Below are positions 15,774-25,641 of a stretch of DNA of 64,000 nucleotides, in pieces. Position numbers and translations under genes: made by a program. The first letter of the stretch is position 1. Each line of letters begins with the position of its first letter. The notes beneath the pieces are model-generated. The model had not been told where the DNA came from, ran no database searches, and saw only the letters and a program-made list of their open reading frames with translations. This DNA comes from Acinetobacter zhairuonensis (GTDB lineage: Bacteria > Pseudomonadota > Gammaproteobacteria > Pseudomonadales > Moraxellaceae). The DNA lies in NCBI RefSeq assembly GCF_022601715.1, contig NZ_JAKVIM010000020.1:1-64000 (forward strand), in the 5' to 3' direction.

Positions 15774-18584
15774 TTATTGCATTTGTTTGTTCAAAATGGA
15801 CTGTGCTGCCTGCTTCACCTGTTGCATGATCAGTTTAAGATCATCAAAGCGTTGCAGCGCTTCTTGAATAAACTGCTCATCAGCGCGACGCTTTTCTTTA
15901 CGCAAGGTTGAGATGAACTGTTCAAATGATCCTGAAGATTCTTGTAGACTCGGCACACCCACATAGCGGGTTGCACCATAGAGACGATGCAGTACATGTT
16001 CCAGTTGTGGAAAGTCTTCCAGTTCAATCAGTTGTTGCATTTCATCCAGCTCAGTCTGAAAACTGTCGACCAGCATTTTCAGTAGATCAATTGCCAAGTC
16101 TTCTTTGTTGGCTGCCAGTTGTAGGCTGTGCTGCCAATTCAGAATGTGCGGATCCAGTGCCTCAATCACAATATTCTTTTCAACGATGGCAGCTTTATCG
16201 AAACTTTTGCTGGTCCAGTGGGTCAGGATCTGAATGATTTGTTCAATCTGGATGGGTTTGGTGACGTAATCATCCATCCCGACTTTTAATAATTTTTGCT
16301 TTTCATCAGCCAAGGCATGTGCAGTTAGGGCAATGATGGGTAAATGCATATCTTCTTCTAAAGTAGACTCCAACGCACGAATGGCACGCGTGGTATCAAT
16401 CCCTGACATGACAGGCATTTGAATATCCATGAAGACCAAATCAAACGGTTTTTGTTTTTGTTCTAGGCGAGCCTGAAGAATATCAATGGCTTCCTGACCA
16501 CTTTGTGCTTTGGTGGTGGTCACATTCAGTTCACTGAGAAGCGCTTCAAGCACAATTAGGTTCGGTAAGTGGTCATCGACCGCCAGAATATGTAAACCCT
16601 GACCATCAAAGTTTTCATGGTGTTCCGATTGGAATACCGCTTGATTACTTAACAGTTGAATCAGGGCGCTACGACTTAAAGGTTGATACAATGGTCGCGC
16701 ACGATATTCATTCAGCATATTCGGGTCGAGTGCCATTTGGTAACCATATACAGCCAGACTGCCTGTATAGCGACTGCGAATTTCCTTCAGCATGGCTTCA
16801 GTGTCACCACTATGATCCACAATCAGCCAGGTATTCTCTTGTTGCGACTGAATTTGATTCAGACGGCTAAATAAATCCAGAATTGACGCTGCTTCAATAT
16901 GTCCAACTTGATAGTTCTCAAGATAATGACGCAGCACATGTGCAGCCGCTGGATGTGCCAAATAAGACACCACTTTCATATGCTCGAATTGCGGATGCAC
17001 AATTTCGTATTCGTCATCTACTGCAAACATGGCGGTAAACCAGAAGGTTGAACCTTTCTCAGTTGGCGCACGCTCTTGGTTATCTTCAAAACCAATTTGA
17101 CCTTGCATTAAATGCACCAGCTGTTTCGAAATTGCCAAGCCGAGACCAGTTCCGCCAAATTGACGCGTCACCGAAGCATCGCCTTGAGAGAAGGATTCGA
17201 ACAGACGTTTGCGGTCTGTGCCGCTTAAGCCAATACCACTGTCTTGTACACTAAAATGCAGCAAACATTGTCCAATATCATCATGTTTCATGCGGACCCG
17301 CACGATGATTTCACCATCAGGGGTAAATTTAATCGCATTGGAAATCAGGTTGGTCAGAATCTGTTTAAAGCGTAGCGTGTCGCCAATCACTTGCTTCGGA
17401 ACATCATCGCCATAGTAGAACGCCATATCGATATGCTTTTGCGCCGCCAATGGCGAGAGCATATCCATCACATCAAAAATCGCTTCTTCCAGATCAAATG
17501 GCGCGGTTTCTAGTTCCAACTTACCTGCATCAATTTTGGAGAAATCCAGAACATCATTGATCAGTGCTAATAGATGTGCCGAAGATTTACGAATGGTCTG
17601 TAAATATAGATTTTGCTCGTTACTTAAATTGCCCTGACGCAACAGCAAATGAATAAAGCCATCGATACTGTTAAGCGGGGTTCTGAGTTCATGGCTGATG
17701 TTGGCTAAGAAAACTGATTTGGCTTGGTTGGCAGAAATCGCTTGGTCACGTGCTTGACGATAGGTAATGTTCTGAACTTCAAGAGTATCAAGGGTGCGTC
17801 TTAAGTCATCCTCGGTTTGTTCGGTATGTTCTTTTAATTCTAAAAAACTGAAATGAAGACGTTTCACCACATTGGCTATGTCACGCTGTAGCAGGCGTAA
17901 CTCACCAGTACTGTTAATGATCATGTGTTGATCAAGGGTATCAGCATTCAGGCGTTGTAATTGCATGCGAATTTCGTACATCGGGGCAATCCAGCGACGC
18001 GAATAGAAATTCAAACACAGCAATAGTAGTAACAGGGTTAATAATCCTGTTGCGATCAACACAATCAGAACGCGGTAACGTGCAATCTGTAAGGGCTGAT
18101 TGTCCAGCTCAATCAGCAGCCAGCCTTTATGATTCGGAGAATCATTAATCTGCATGCCATACACATGGTTGCCATTGGATTTGAGCGGACCAAAAAAGTT
18201 TTTATCTGTAGGATATTGGGGCCATTGCGCTTGTGCATCACCGCCAACATGGATCCGTTCTGCACCTGTATGGTCAATAATCGTTGCGTGATTTAACAAC
18301 TTTTCATTAAACATATACTGCATGGCATTTTGTGCTTGGTCGTAGTGCCACGGGTAACGATTCAATAAATCCAGCGCAGATTCTGCGGTACTTTGATAGC
18401 GGGTCAAAATCGCAATTGCCATTTGGCGCTGCTGCGCTTTGGCTGCATTTGAGGTTTCGGTCAAGACCAATGCCGCACCTACACATGCCAAAATCATAAT
18501 TGGCACAAAAATCATGGCAATCAATTGCCCATAGGCATGATTTAAGTGTAAGCGTTTAAATAACTTTTTATTGATATTCGGCAT
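15774..18584 (-). CDS. gacS: Hybrid sensor histidine kinase of the GacS/BarA type
   Basis: This 936-residue tripartite kinase has TM1 at about 21-42, a periplasmic sensor region to about 170, TM2 at 171-192, a HAMP linker, and a HisKA domain with His298 in NISHELRTP. A HATPase domain follows (NLISNAIKF, DSGIGL, GGTGLGL), then a degenerate receiver-like stretch, a true receiver with Asp720 in VFMDIQMPVMSG, and a C-terminal HPt domain with His866. This is the GacS/BarA layout, which in gammaproteobacteria controls small RNAs of the CsrA system through GacA/UvrY. The response regulator gene is not nearby. It is divergent from cysM. Confidence 0.92.
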   Translation of the reverse strand: MPNINKKLFKRLHLNHAYGQLIAMIFVPIMILACVGAALVLTETSNAAKAQQRQMAIAILTRYQSTAESALDLLNRYPWHYDQAQNAMQYMFNEKLLNHATIIDHTGAERIHVGGDAQAQWPQYPTDKNFFGPLKSNGNHVYGMQINDSPNHKGWLLIELDNQPLQIARYRVLIVLIATGLLTLLLLLLCLNFYSRRWIAPMYEIRMQLQRLNADTLDQHMIINSTGELRLLQRDIANVVKRLHFSFLELKEHTEQTEDDLRRTLDTLEVQNITYRQARDQAISANQAKSVFLANISHELRTPLNSIDGFIHLLLRQGNLSNEQNLYLQTIRKSSAHLLALINDVLDFSKIDAGKLELETAPFDLEEAIFDVMDMLSPLAAQKHIDMAFYYGDDVPKQVIGDTLRFKQILTNLISNAIKFTPDGEIIVRVRMKHDDIGQCLLHFSVQDSGIGLSGTDRKRLFESFSQGDASVTRQFGGTGLGLAISKQLVHLMQGQIGFEDNQERAPTEKGSTFWFTAMFAVDDEYEIVHPQFEHMKVVSYLAHPAAAHVLRHYLENYQVGHIEAASILDLFSRLNQIQSQQENTWLIVDHSGDTEAMLKEIRSRYTGSLAVYGYQMALDPNMLNEYRARPLYQPLSRSALIQLLSNQAVFQSEHHENFDGQGLHILAVDDHLPNLIVLEALLSELNVTTTKAQSGQEAIDILQARLEQKQKPFDLVFMDIQMPVMSGIDTTRAIRALESTLEEDMHLPIIALTAHALADEKQKLLKVGMDDYVTKPIQIEQIIQILTHWTSKSFDKAAIVEKNIVIEALDPHILNWQHSLQLAANKEDLAIDLLKMLVDSFQTELDEMQQLIELEDFPQLEHVLHRLYGATRYVGVPSLQESSGSFEQFISTLRKEKRRADEQFIQEALQRFDDLKLIMQQVKQAAQSILNKQMQ

Positions 18585-18737
18585 GGCAAACGTAGTAAAT
18601 TTCCTATGCTCAGCATATTAGCATGCTTTATTTGAAACTGACTGTGCTTTAAGCACTTTCATGAAAAACCCTGCGAAATGGGTGCAGGGACATGCATTTT
18701 TTCATACAATACCCGCACCTCGATCAAGGTGCACACC

Positions 18738-19667
18738 ATGAGTAACACAACCCCCGATTTTCAAGCAGATGAATTTTTGTTGGACCACTATGTAGGAAAA
18801 ACTCCTCTGGTGCGTTTACAGCGTCTGGCAAGTCACACGCAAGCAACAGTATTGGCAAAATTAGAAGGCAACAACCCAGCGGGTTCAGTCAAAGACCGCC
18901 CAGCCTATAACATGATTATGCAAGCAGAAAAGCGTGGGAAAATTCGACCAGGGGATACCTTGATTGAGGCAACCAGTGGTAATACCGGTATTGCCTTGGC
19001 GATGGTGGCTGCCATGCGCGGTTATCATATGAAGCTGATTATGCCGAATAATATGAGCCAAGAGCGTAAAGATGCCATGCGTGCCTATGGGGCAGAGTTG
19101 ATTGAAGTCACTCAGCAACAAGGGATGGAAGGCGCACGTGATTTGGCATTGCAGATGCAAGCCGAAGGCAAAGGTTTGGTGTTAAACCAGTTTGGAAATC
19201 CAGACAATGTCGAAGCACATTACTTGACCACGGGTCCAGAAATCTGGCAACAAACAGGGGGTAAGATTACTCACTTTGTTAGCGCGATGGGCACCACAGG
19301 CACCATTATGGGCGTGTCAAAATATTTAAAAGAACAAAATCCAGATATTCAAATTGTCGGTTTGCAGCCTGAAGATGGCTCAAGTATTGCGGGTATTCGT
19401 CGTTGGCCTCAAGAATACTTGCCGACGATTTTTGATCGTAGTCGTGTTGACCGTGTTATGGATATTCCGCAAATTGAAGCGGAAAAAACCATGCGCAAAC
19501 TGGCGCAAAAAGAAGGCATCAGTGCGGGAACGTCATCGGGTGGTGCTGTGTGGGCGTCGTTGCGTATTGCTGAAGAAAATCCAGATGCAGTGATTGTTTG
19601 CATTATCTGTGACCGTGGTGACCGTTATTTATCTACGGGACTATTCTCGGTACAAGATCCTGAATAA
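18738..19667 (+). CDS. cysM: Cysteine synthase B
   Basis: This 309-residue PLP enzyme makes cysteine from O-acetylserine and sulfide or thiosulfate. The PLP lysine is in NPAGSVKDRPA, the phosphate-binding loop is in EATSGNTGIALA and MGTTGTIMG, and the C terminus ISAGTSSGGAVW...CDRGDRYLSTGLF is CysM-like. The RRWPQEYLP stretch also separates CysM from CysK. I start at ATG 18738, with AAGGTG upstream. An in-frame codon at 18678 would add 20 unconserved residues. It is divergent from gacS across about 150 bases and followed 26 bases later by an exonuclease gene. Confidence 0.93.
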   Translation: MSNTTPDFQADEFLLDHYVGKTPLVRLQRLASHTQATVLAKLEGNNPAGSVKDRPAYNMIMQAEKRGKIRPGDTLIEATSGNTGIALAMVAAMRGYHMKLIMPNNMSQERKDAMRAYGAELIEVTQQQGMEGARDLALQMQAEGKGLVLNQFGNPDNVEAHYLTTGPEIWQQTGGKITHFVSAMGTTGTIMGVSKYLKEQNPDIQIVGLQPEDGSSIAGIRRWPQEYLPTIFDRSRVDRVMDIPQIEAEKTMRKLAQKEGISAGTSSGGAVWASLRIAEENPDAVIVCIICDRGDRYLSTGLFSVQDPE

Positions 19668-19693
19668 TTATAAATTGATCATAGAGAGTTTAG

Positions 19694-20512
19694 ATGCGCT
19701 TACCTGTTCTAGTTTTTGATATTGAAACCATGACTGACTTAAAGTCAGGGGCGCATCTATATGGTCTGGATTTGCCAGAGCCAGATTTGCAGCAAGCACT
19801 GACCAAGTTGCGTCGCCAAGAATCTGGCATGGACTTTCAACGCATCCCCTTACATGAAATTGCTTGTATTTCTGGTTTATGGGTGGATGAATTAGGTGCA
19901 ATGAAGCTGTTTTCATTCAGTCGAGAACAGTATTCAGAAGCCGAAATATTAAAGAAATTTCTCTCCATTTTTGATAAAAAGCATCCGACCTTGGTCAGTT
20001 GGAATGGTTCGCAGTTTGATTTGCCTGTGATTCTATTCCGCGCCATGTATCATGGATTATCGGCATCGAGTCTGTTCGATCAAGGTGAGATTGATCAGCA
20101 GAAGAAGTATAATAACTACCAGAACCGTTACCATCATCGCCATGTCGATTTAATGGATGTGATGGCGATGTTTAATATTCGTCATTTTCAAAAACTCGAT
20201 GATGTTGCTCATCTCTTCGGCTTACCTGGTAAGCGTGGTGATGGTGCTTATCATGTGCCTGAATATGTTCGGTTACAACAATGGCAGGATTTAACTGGCT
20301 ATTGTGAAGGCGATGTATTAAATACATGGCTAATCTATTTACGCTGGTTGTTATTGAAAGGTCAATTACAACAGCAAGAGCACCAAGCTTGGATTCAAGC
20401 CAGTATTCAATTATTGCAATCTCATCCACAACATGCTGATTTTCTGAATATATGGCGTAAAACGTCACAACAGACTGAATTTACAGCATCCGATTTTCAC
20501 CATTTTAACTAG
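19694..20512 (+). CDS. Predicted 3'-5' exonuclease (PolB-exonuclease-like, DEDDy)
   Basis: This 272-residue protein matches the stand-alone exonuclease domain related to DNA polymerase B. ExoI motif FDIETMTD is near the N terminus, ExoII is in SWNGSQFDLPV, and ExoIII is in YCEGDVLNTWLIY, giving the D-E-D-D plus Tyr metal site. It is expected to degrade DNA or RNA from the 3' end. The cellular role is not established. It starts 26 bases after cysM and ends six bases before rlmD, so it is likely cotranscribed with rlmD. Confidence 0.88.
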   Translation: MRLPVLVFDIETMTDLKSGAHLYGLDLPEPDLQQALTKLRRQESGMDFQRIPLHEIACISGLWVDELGAMKLFSFSREQYSEAEILKKFLSIFDKKHPTLVSWNGSQFDLPVILFRAMYHGLSASSLFDQGEIDQQKKYNNYQNRYHHRHVDLMDVMAMFNIRHFQKLDDVAHLFGLPGKRGDGAYHVPEYVRLQQWQDLTGYCEGDVLNTWLIYLRWLLLKGQLQQQEHQAWIQASIQLLQSHPQHADFLNIWRKTSQQTEFTASDFHHFN

Positions 20513-20518
20513 GTTTTC

Positions 20519-21910
20519 ATGAAGCATCGTCAGCAAACTCGTCCAAGTCAGCAACCGATTTATACTTTTCAGGTTGAGACCCTTTCCCATGAAGGACGTG
20601 GAATTGCCCACTATGGTACGGATGCCGCACACCCTGTTGAAAAGCACGGCAAGAAAGTCTTTATTGCTCAGGCATTACCAGGGGAAACTGTTCGCGCTAA
20701 AATTACCCATAGTAATAAACGCTTAGAAGAAGCCGATTGTCTCGAAGTTTTGGGGACTCCATCTGCGTTAAGAGTAAAGCCTGCCTGTCCACATTTTGAT
20801 GCTTGTGGCGGTTGTAGTTTGCAACATATTGAAAAAGACGAGCAGATTCGTTTTAAACAAGATGTGTTGAAATCACATTTACAGCATTTTGCAGGTCTGC
20901 AACCTGAAGAATGGCTGGCACCGATTCGTTCTTTGCGAGAAGACTACCGCCGTAAAGCCCGGATTGGGGTGCGTTATTTCCCGCAGCGTGATCAACTGAT
21001 TGTGGGATTTCGTGAAAAGCAAAGTAATAAACTGACGTCGATTGACCGTTGTCTGGTACTGGATCAGGCTTTTGGTTCGATTACCCGTTTAAAGCAGTTA
21101 CTCCAAAGTCTAACAGCCAAAGCCGCGATTGGGCATATAGAATTGGCGATGGGGGATCAGGATATTGCCTTACTGATTCGTCATACAGAAAAATTATCGG
21201 ACCATGATGTCAACCAATTAAAACAGTTTACGTTACAGAAACAATGGCAATTGTATTTGCAGCCCGCGGGTCCAGACAGCTTACAACGTGTGGATCAGGC
21301 ACAGGCAGAAATGCGTTTACATTATGCTTTAACCGACTTTGATGTGAATTTTAGCTTTAGTCCATTGGATTTTACTCAGGTGAACTCCACTGTAAATCCG
21401 CAAATGGTTAAGCTGGCATGTGAATTGCTTCAGTTGCAACACGGTGATCGCGTTTTGGATCTTTTTTGTGGACTTGGAAACTTCTCTTTACCGCTTGCGC
21501 GTTGTGTCGGACCGACAGGACAGGTGATTGCAGTTGAGGGAAGTGATGAAATGGTTCAACGTGGGCAAGACAATGCGCAACGCAATGCCATGACCAATGT
21601 TGAGTTCTTTTCACAAGATTTAACAAAAGATTTTTCGCATCATTCTTGGGCAAAACAGGGATTTGATGCATTATTGATAGACCCTCCGCGCTCTGGTGCG
21701 GAAGAGGTCATGCATTATGTTCCTAAATTTAATGCAAAAAAAATCGTTTACGTATCATGTAATCCAGCAACATTGGCAAGGGATGCGGGTGTTTTGGCAC
21801 AACATGGCTATCGATTAAAAAAGGCGGGTGTGATGGATATGTTTACGCATACTGAGCATGTCGAATCAATTGCCTTATTTGAGCAAGAAAAAGAGATAAA
21901 CGATTTATAA
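20519..21910 (+). CDS. rlmD: 23S rRNA (uracil-1939-C5)-methyltransferase
   Basis: This 463-residue TrmA-family enzyme has an N-terminal TRAM domain. Next comes an iron-sulfur cluster motif, [10 protein letters not shown], with a further Cys in IDRCLVLD. The SAM-binding fold has [15 protein letters not shown], and the catalytic region has DPPRSGAEE and [13 protein letters not shown], where Cys is the nucleophile. It methylates U1939 of 23S rRNA. The gene follows the exonuclease gene closely and precedes relA by 29 bases, the same rlmD-relA neighbourhood found in other gammaproteobacteria. Confidence 0.95.
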   Translation: MKHRQQTRPSQQPIYTFQVETLSHEGRGIAHYGTDAAHPVEKHGKKVFIAQALPGETVRAKITHSNKRLEEADCLEVLGTPSALRVKPACPHFDACGGCSLQHIEKDEQIRFKQDVLKSHLQHFAGLQPEEWLAPIRSLREDYRRKARIGVRYFPQRDQLIVGFREKQSNKLTSIDRCLVLDQAFGSITRLKQLLQSLTAKAAIGHIELAMGDQDIALLIRHTEKLSDHDVNQLKQFTLQKQWQLYLQPAGPDSLQRVDQAQAEMRLHYALTDFDVNFSFSPLDFTQVNSTVNPQMVKLACELLQLQHGDRVLDLFCGLGNFSLPLARCVGPTGQVIAVEGSDEMVQRGQDNAQRNAMTNVEFFSQDLTKDFSHHSWAKQGFDALLIDPPRSGAEEVMHYVPKFNAKKIVYVSCNPATLARDAGVLAQHGYRLKKAGVMDMFTHTEHVESIALFEQEKEINDL

Positions 21911-21939
21911 TATGAATGATCATTTTGTAGGAGAAGGGT

Positions 21940-24246
21940 ATGGTCACAGTACGTGAGCAATTGCCTGGACGACTCAATGAGTTGTCTGAGGAAGCGACTG
22001 TAGAGCATGCCGAACAAGCTCAGCTGGATCTAGCCGAATGGTTAGATCGAGTACGCAGCATTTTAGATGGGGCAGCGCTCAAACAACTCGAAGAAGTTGC
22101 CAAAGCGACGCTGCAAACAACATTAGAATCTACCACCAATCATCGATCGAATACCTTTTATACAGGTATTGAAATGGCTGATATTTTGGCGCATTTACAT
22201 GTCGATGAAGATACCCTTTCTGCTGCAATGTTGTACCGCAGTGTTCGTGAAGGACTCATGAGCATTGATTTTGTACGGGAACATTTTGGCGAACAAGTCT
22301 TTAGCTTGGTTAAAGGTACCCTGTCCATGGGTAAGCTTTCCGAGTTAATCGAACAAAATAAGCGTTTAGAAGATCATTTTAATAATGATCAGCGTGAACA
22401 TTTGACTGGCATCTATAAGATGTTGATTTCAGTCACTGAAGATGTTCGTGTTGTACTGATTAAATTGGCGGAACGTACTTATGCTCTACGTGAATTGGCA
22501 AATTCATCACGTGAGCGCCAAGAGCGTGTGGCACGAGAAATTCTCACCATCTACTCACCGTTGGCACACCGCTTGGGGATTGCACAATTAAAGTGGGAAC
22601 TGGAAGATTTAGCCTTCCGTTATTTGGCGCCAGAACGTTATAAAGAAATTGCTTCATTACTGAATGAGAAGCGCTTAGAGCGTGAACACTATATTCAGTT
22701 TGTGATTGATAAACTCAAGAATGAATTGGCTGAGCATGGTATTGAAGCCGAAATCAATGGTCGGGTGAAACACATCTATTCGATTTATCGCAAGATGAAA
22801 AGTAAGAACCTGAGCTTTGATCAGCTGTATGACATTCGTGCAGTGCGCGTATTGGTGAAATCAGTTCCAGAATGTTACCACTCACTGGGTATTGTGCATC
22901 AAATTTGGCGACATATCCCGCATCAGTTTGATGACTATATTACGAATCCGAAAGCCAACGGTTATCGCTCTTTGCATACCGCTGTAATTGCGGAAAACAA
23001 ATCTCTGGAAGTGCAAATTCGTACTCGTGATATGCACGAAGAAGCAGAGCTCGGGGTGTGTTCGCACTTTAATTATAAAGAAGGTGCGAAAACTACCGAC
23101 CATTCTTTCAATCATCGTTTGCATTCATTACGTTCTGTATTGGAACATTACCAAGAGCGAAATGATGCCAGCGCACATAAAGAAGATGAAGATTCTGAAA
23201 ACTTTGAACAGATTCAAGAGTTTGAGGATTTTGAGAAAATCTATGTGTTTAGCCGTGATGGGGATATCAAAGAATTGCCACGTGGTTCGACTGTGCTGGA
23301 TTTTGCTTATCATGTGCATACTGAGGTCGGTAACAAGTGCTATGCGGCACGTGTGAACCAGCGCTATGTACCGCTGACTTATACCTTGAAAACGGGTGAG
23401 CAAGTAGAGATTTTAACCAAGAAAGACCGTGAGCCAAACCGTGACTGGTTGGTGAACTCTTTGGGTTATATCAAAACTGCACGTGCGCGTGACAAGTTGC
23501 GCCACTGGTTCCGTCAGCAAGATCGTAGTAAGAATCTGGAAATCGGTCGCGATATTCTGAACAAAGAACTTTCGCGTCTGGCGATCCATCCTAAAAGTAT
23601 CGATTTAAGCGACTACTGCAATCACTTCAATGTGAAAACAGGTGATGACATTCTGATTAACTTGGTGAGCGGGGATATTAGCCTGCACGCCTTGATGAAT
23701 CAGGTCAATCGTCATATGCATTTGGATCAGGATGAGCCTGAGCTGGTGCTCAAGCCTGCCTTGAATCCACGTGCCAGTCATACTTTATCGGCACATGGCA
23801 TTCTGATTGATGGTTTGGATAATGTAGAACTGCACGTTGCACAATGTTGTCAGCCTGTACATGGTGAATCGATTGGCGGTTATATCACCCTGAATCGTGG
23901 GGTCAGCATCCATAAAGTGGCATGCCCAGACTATGTGCGTATGATCAGTCAGGAACCTGAGCGTGCTGTGGAAGCGGATTGGGAAATGCAGCCGACCCGC
24001 GGTCAAAGCGTGCAAATTGTGGTGGAAGCCTATGACCGCCGTGGTTTGCTCAAAGATCTAACCCAAGTGATCTTCTCAGATCAGATCAATATCCGTCAGG
24101 TGAATACCATTTCTGAAGCGGATGGTATTGCCAATATGAAGCTGTTGATTGAAGTTAAAGGCTTGGCGCAGTTGTCACGTTTATTGGCGCGCTTAGAGCA
24201 GCAACCTGGTATTATTAGTGCACGTCGTTTAATTCAAGGGAATTAA
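21940..24246 (+). CDS. relA: (p)ppGpp synthetase RelA
   Basis: This 768-residue stringent-response enzyme makes (p)ppGpp on starved ribosomes. The N-terminal hydrolase-like domain lacks the HD metal residues: where SpoT has LHD-VED the sequence reads MLYRSVREG. That marks it as the synthetase-only RelA. The synthetase core has YDIRAVRVLV, NPKANGYRSLHTAV and EVQIRTRDMHEEAELG. A TGS domain (VFSRDGDIKELP) follows, then a zinc-finger-like region with AQCCQPV and a C-terminal ACT domain. AGGAG precedes the ATG and a strong terminator follows. Confidence 0.96.
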   Translation: MVTVREQLPGRLNELSEEATVEHAEQAQLDLAEWLDRVRSILDGAALKQLEEVAKATLQTTLESTTNHRSNTFYTGIEMADILAHLHVDEDTLSAAMLYRSVREGLMSIDFVREHFGEQVFSLVKGTLSMGKLSELIEQNKRLEDHFNNDQREHLTGIYKMLISVTEDVRVVLIKLAERTYALRELANSSRERQERVAREILTIYSPLAHRLGIAQLKWELEDLAFRYLAPERYKEIASLLNEKRLEREHYIQFVIDKLKNELAEHGIEAEINGRVKHIYSIYRKMKSKNLSFDQLYDIRAVRVLVKSVPECYHSLGIVHQIWRHIPHQFDDYITNPKANGYRSLHTAVIAENKSLEVQIRTRDMHEEAELGVCSHFNYKEGAKTTDHSFNHRLHSLRSVLEHYQERNDASAHKEDEDSENFEQIQEFEDFEKIYVFSRDGDIKELPRGSTVLDFAYHVHTEVGNKCYAARVNQRYVPLTYTLKTGEQVEILTKKDREPNRDWLVNSLGYIKTARARDKLRHWFRQQDRSKNLEIGRDILNKELSRLAIHPKSIDLSDYCNHFNVKTGDDILINLVSGDISLHALMNQVNRHMHLDQDEPELVLKPALNPRASHTLSAHGILIDGLDNVELHVAQCCQPVHGESIGGYITLNRGVSIHKVACPDYVRMISQEPERAVEADWEMQPTRGQSVQIVVEAYDRRGLLKDLTQVIFSDQINIRQVNTISEADGIANMKLLIEVKGLAQLSRLLARLEQQPGIISARRLIQGN

Positions 24247-24254
24247 GCGCCTTC

Positions 24255-24281
24255 AAAAGCCTGCCGAGAGCAGGCTTTTTT
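24255..24281 (+). terminator. Intrinsic terminator after relA
   Basis: AAAAGCCTGC pairs with GCAGGCTTTT around a CGAGA loop and ends in T6. It lies only nine bases after the relA stop. Confidence 0.92.
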
Positions 24282-24323
24282 ATAGCTGGGTTTAAACAAT
24301 ATTAAATAGAGAGCAAGTGAGAG

Positions 24324-25079
24324 ATGGAACAACTCTTGGCGGTGATGCGTGAATTACGTGAAAAATGTCCATGGGATCAAAAGCAAACGCCAAATAGTTT
24401 AACGCCTTATGCGATTGAAGAAGCCTATGAGGTTGAAGCGGCTGTACGTTCAGGTGATATGCAGCATATCAAGGAAGAGTTGGGTGATTTGTTGTTGCAA
24501 GTGGTGTTTCAGTCACAAATGTACAGCGAGCAGGGAGCATTTAATTTTCAGGATGTGGTACATGGGATTACCGAAAAACTGATTCGTCGGCATCCACACG
24601 TGTTTCAGTCTGAACAATTTAATCAACTTACGGCAGAAGAAGTGTCATCCCTGTGGAAGCAAATCAAGCAACAAGAAAAACAGGGCAAGCCGCAAGCACG
24701 TTTGGATCAGATTAAGCATGGTCCAGCCTTGCAACAAGCGGAACACATTCAAAAAAATGCAGCGCAGATTGGTTTTGACTTTCCAACTGTTGCAGATGCC
24801 TATGCCAAATTGGAAGAAGAATTGGGCGAATTACAACAAGCCATGCAACAACAAAATTTCTATGAAATACAGGCAGAATTTGGCGACTGTTTGTTTTCTT
24901 TAATCAATGTTGGACGTAAACTAGGCGTTAATAATGAGATCGCGCTGTTAGGCACGATCGATAAATTTAGAACACGCTTTGCTTACATTGAAGATCAGGC
25001 ACACCTGCAAAATAAAACCTTAGCGCAGATGTCTTTGGCTGAAATGGACCACTTGTGGGAGCAGGCGAAAAACTTATGA
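24324..25079 (+). CDS. mazG: Nucleoside triphosphate pyrophosphohydrolase MazG
   Basis: This 251-residue all-alpha NTP pyrophosphatase cleaves (d)NTPs to monophosphates. In E. coli it also limits (p)ppGpp build-up. It has two MazG repeats: the first has CPWDQKQTPNSL and EEAYEVEAAV with EELGDLLLQVVF, and the second has KLEEELGELQQA and EFGDCLFSLINVGR. The EExxE and ExxD metal-binding patterns are intact in both. It is directly downstream of relA, a common pairing, but separated by a terminator, so it has its own promoter or depends on read-through. Confidence 0.95.
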   Translation: MEQLLAVMRELREKCPWDQKQTPNSLTPYAIEEAYEVEAAVRSGDMQHIKEELGDLLLQVVFQSQMYSEQGAFNFQDVVHGITEKLIRRHPHVFQSEQFNQLTAEEVSSLWKQIKQQEKQGKPQARLDQIKHGPALQQAEHIQKNAAQIGFDFPTVADAYAKLEEELGELQQAMQQQNFYEIQAEFGDCLFSLINVGRKLGVNNEIALLGTIDKFRTRFAYIEDQAHLQNKTLAQMSLAEMDHLWEQAKNL

Positions 25080-25103
25080 CTTGATAATAAATATAGGCAT
25101 TTT

Positions 25104-25508
25104 ATGCAGCGAAATTTTAATCGGCATCGTATTGTACGAGTCGTCACGCTTTTTATCTTGATGGTTTTGGGATTGGATCATGCAATCGCACAAAACTTTG
25201 ATCAGCAATATCTGAATTGGAAAGCACAACAACAGGCACAAGATGCTCGGCTAGGAAACTCTAGCTCCGATGCAAATTATTATCTGTCCAAACCGAGTCT
25301 TACTCCTGTATCGGGCAACAAAATCCGCTTAAACAGTGCAAGCGCTGAGCAATTGCAACAGTTATCTGGGATTGGTGAGAAAAAAGCTGAAGCGATATTG
25401 CAGTATCGGCAACAACATGGAAAATTCAAAACCATCGAAGAGCTACAGAATATCAAAGGGATAGGGCCTAAATTATTACAGAAAAATAAGGATCGATTAG
25501 CCCTCTAA
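25104..25508 (+). CDS. ComEA-like exported helix-hairpin-helix protein
   Basis: This 134-residue protein has a signal peptide (cleavage near HAIAQ, residue 30), a linker, and a C-terminal double helix-hairpin-helix DNA-binding domain from about residue 75. Its motifs are IRLNSASAEQLQQLSGIGEKKAEAI and IEELQNIKGIGPKLL, in two blocks. ComEA proteins bind incoming DNA in the periplasm during natural transformation, which fits a naturally competent Acinetobacter. It follows mazG by 24 bases on the same strand. Confidence 0.88.
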   Translation: MQRNFNRHRIVRVVTLFILMVLGLDHAIAQNFDQQYLNWKAQQQAQDARLGNSSSDANYYLSKPSLTPVSGNKIRLNSASAEQLQQLSGIGEKKAEAILQYRQQHGKFKTIEELQNIKGIGPKLLQKNKDRLAL

Positions 25509-25641
25509 ACTTGGGTTTTGGAGGATTGATATGCAATATTCATGATTGTGTTGAGATAATCAAATTGCCCTTTGATTGTGTTAGAGATATGATTAGCACC
25601 ATCTTAGATATTTTACGTTCAGGCGTAGGAGACAGCGTCTT

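Noticed and set aside
21940-22330. Bifunctional (SpoT-like) reading of relA
   Set aside because: The hydrolase HD residues are absent at the expected place, so only synthetase activity is supported.
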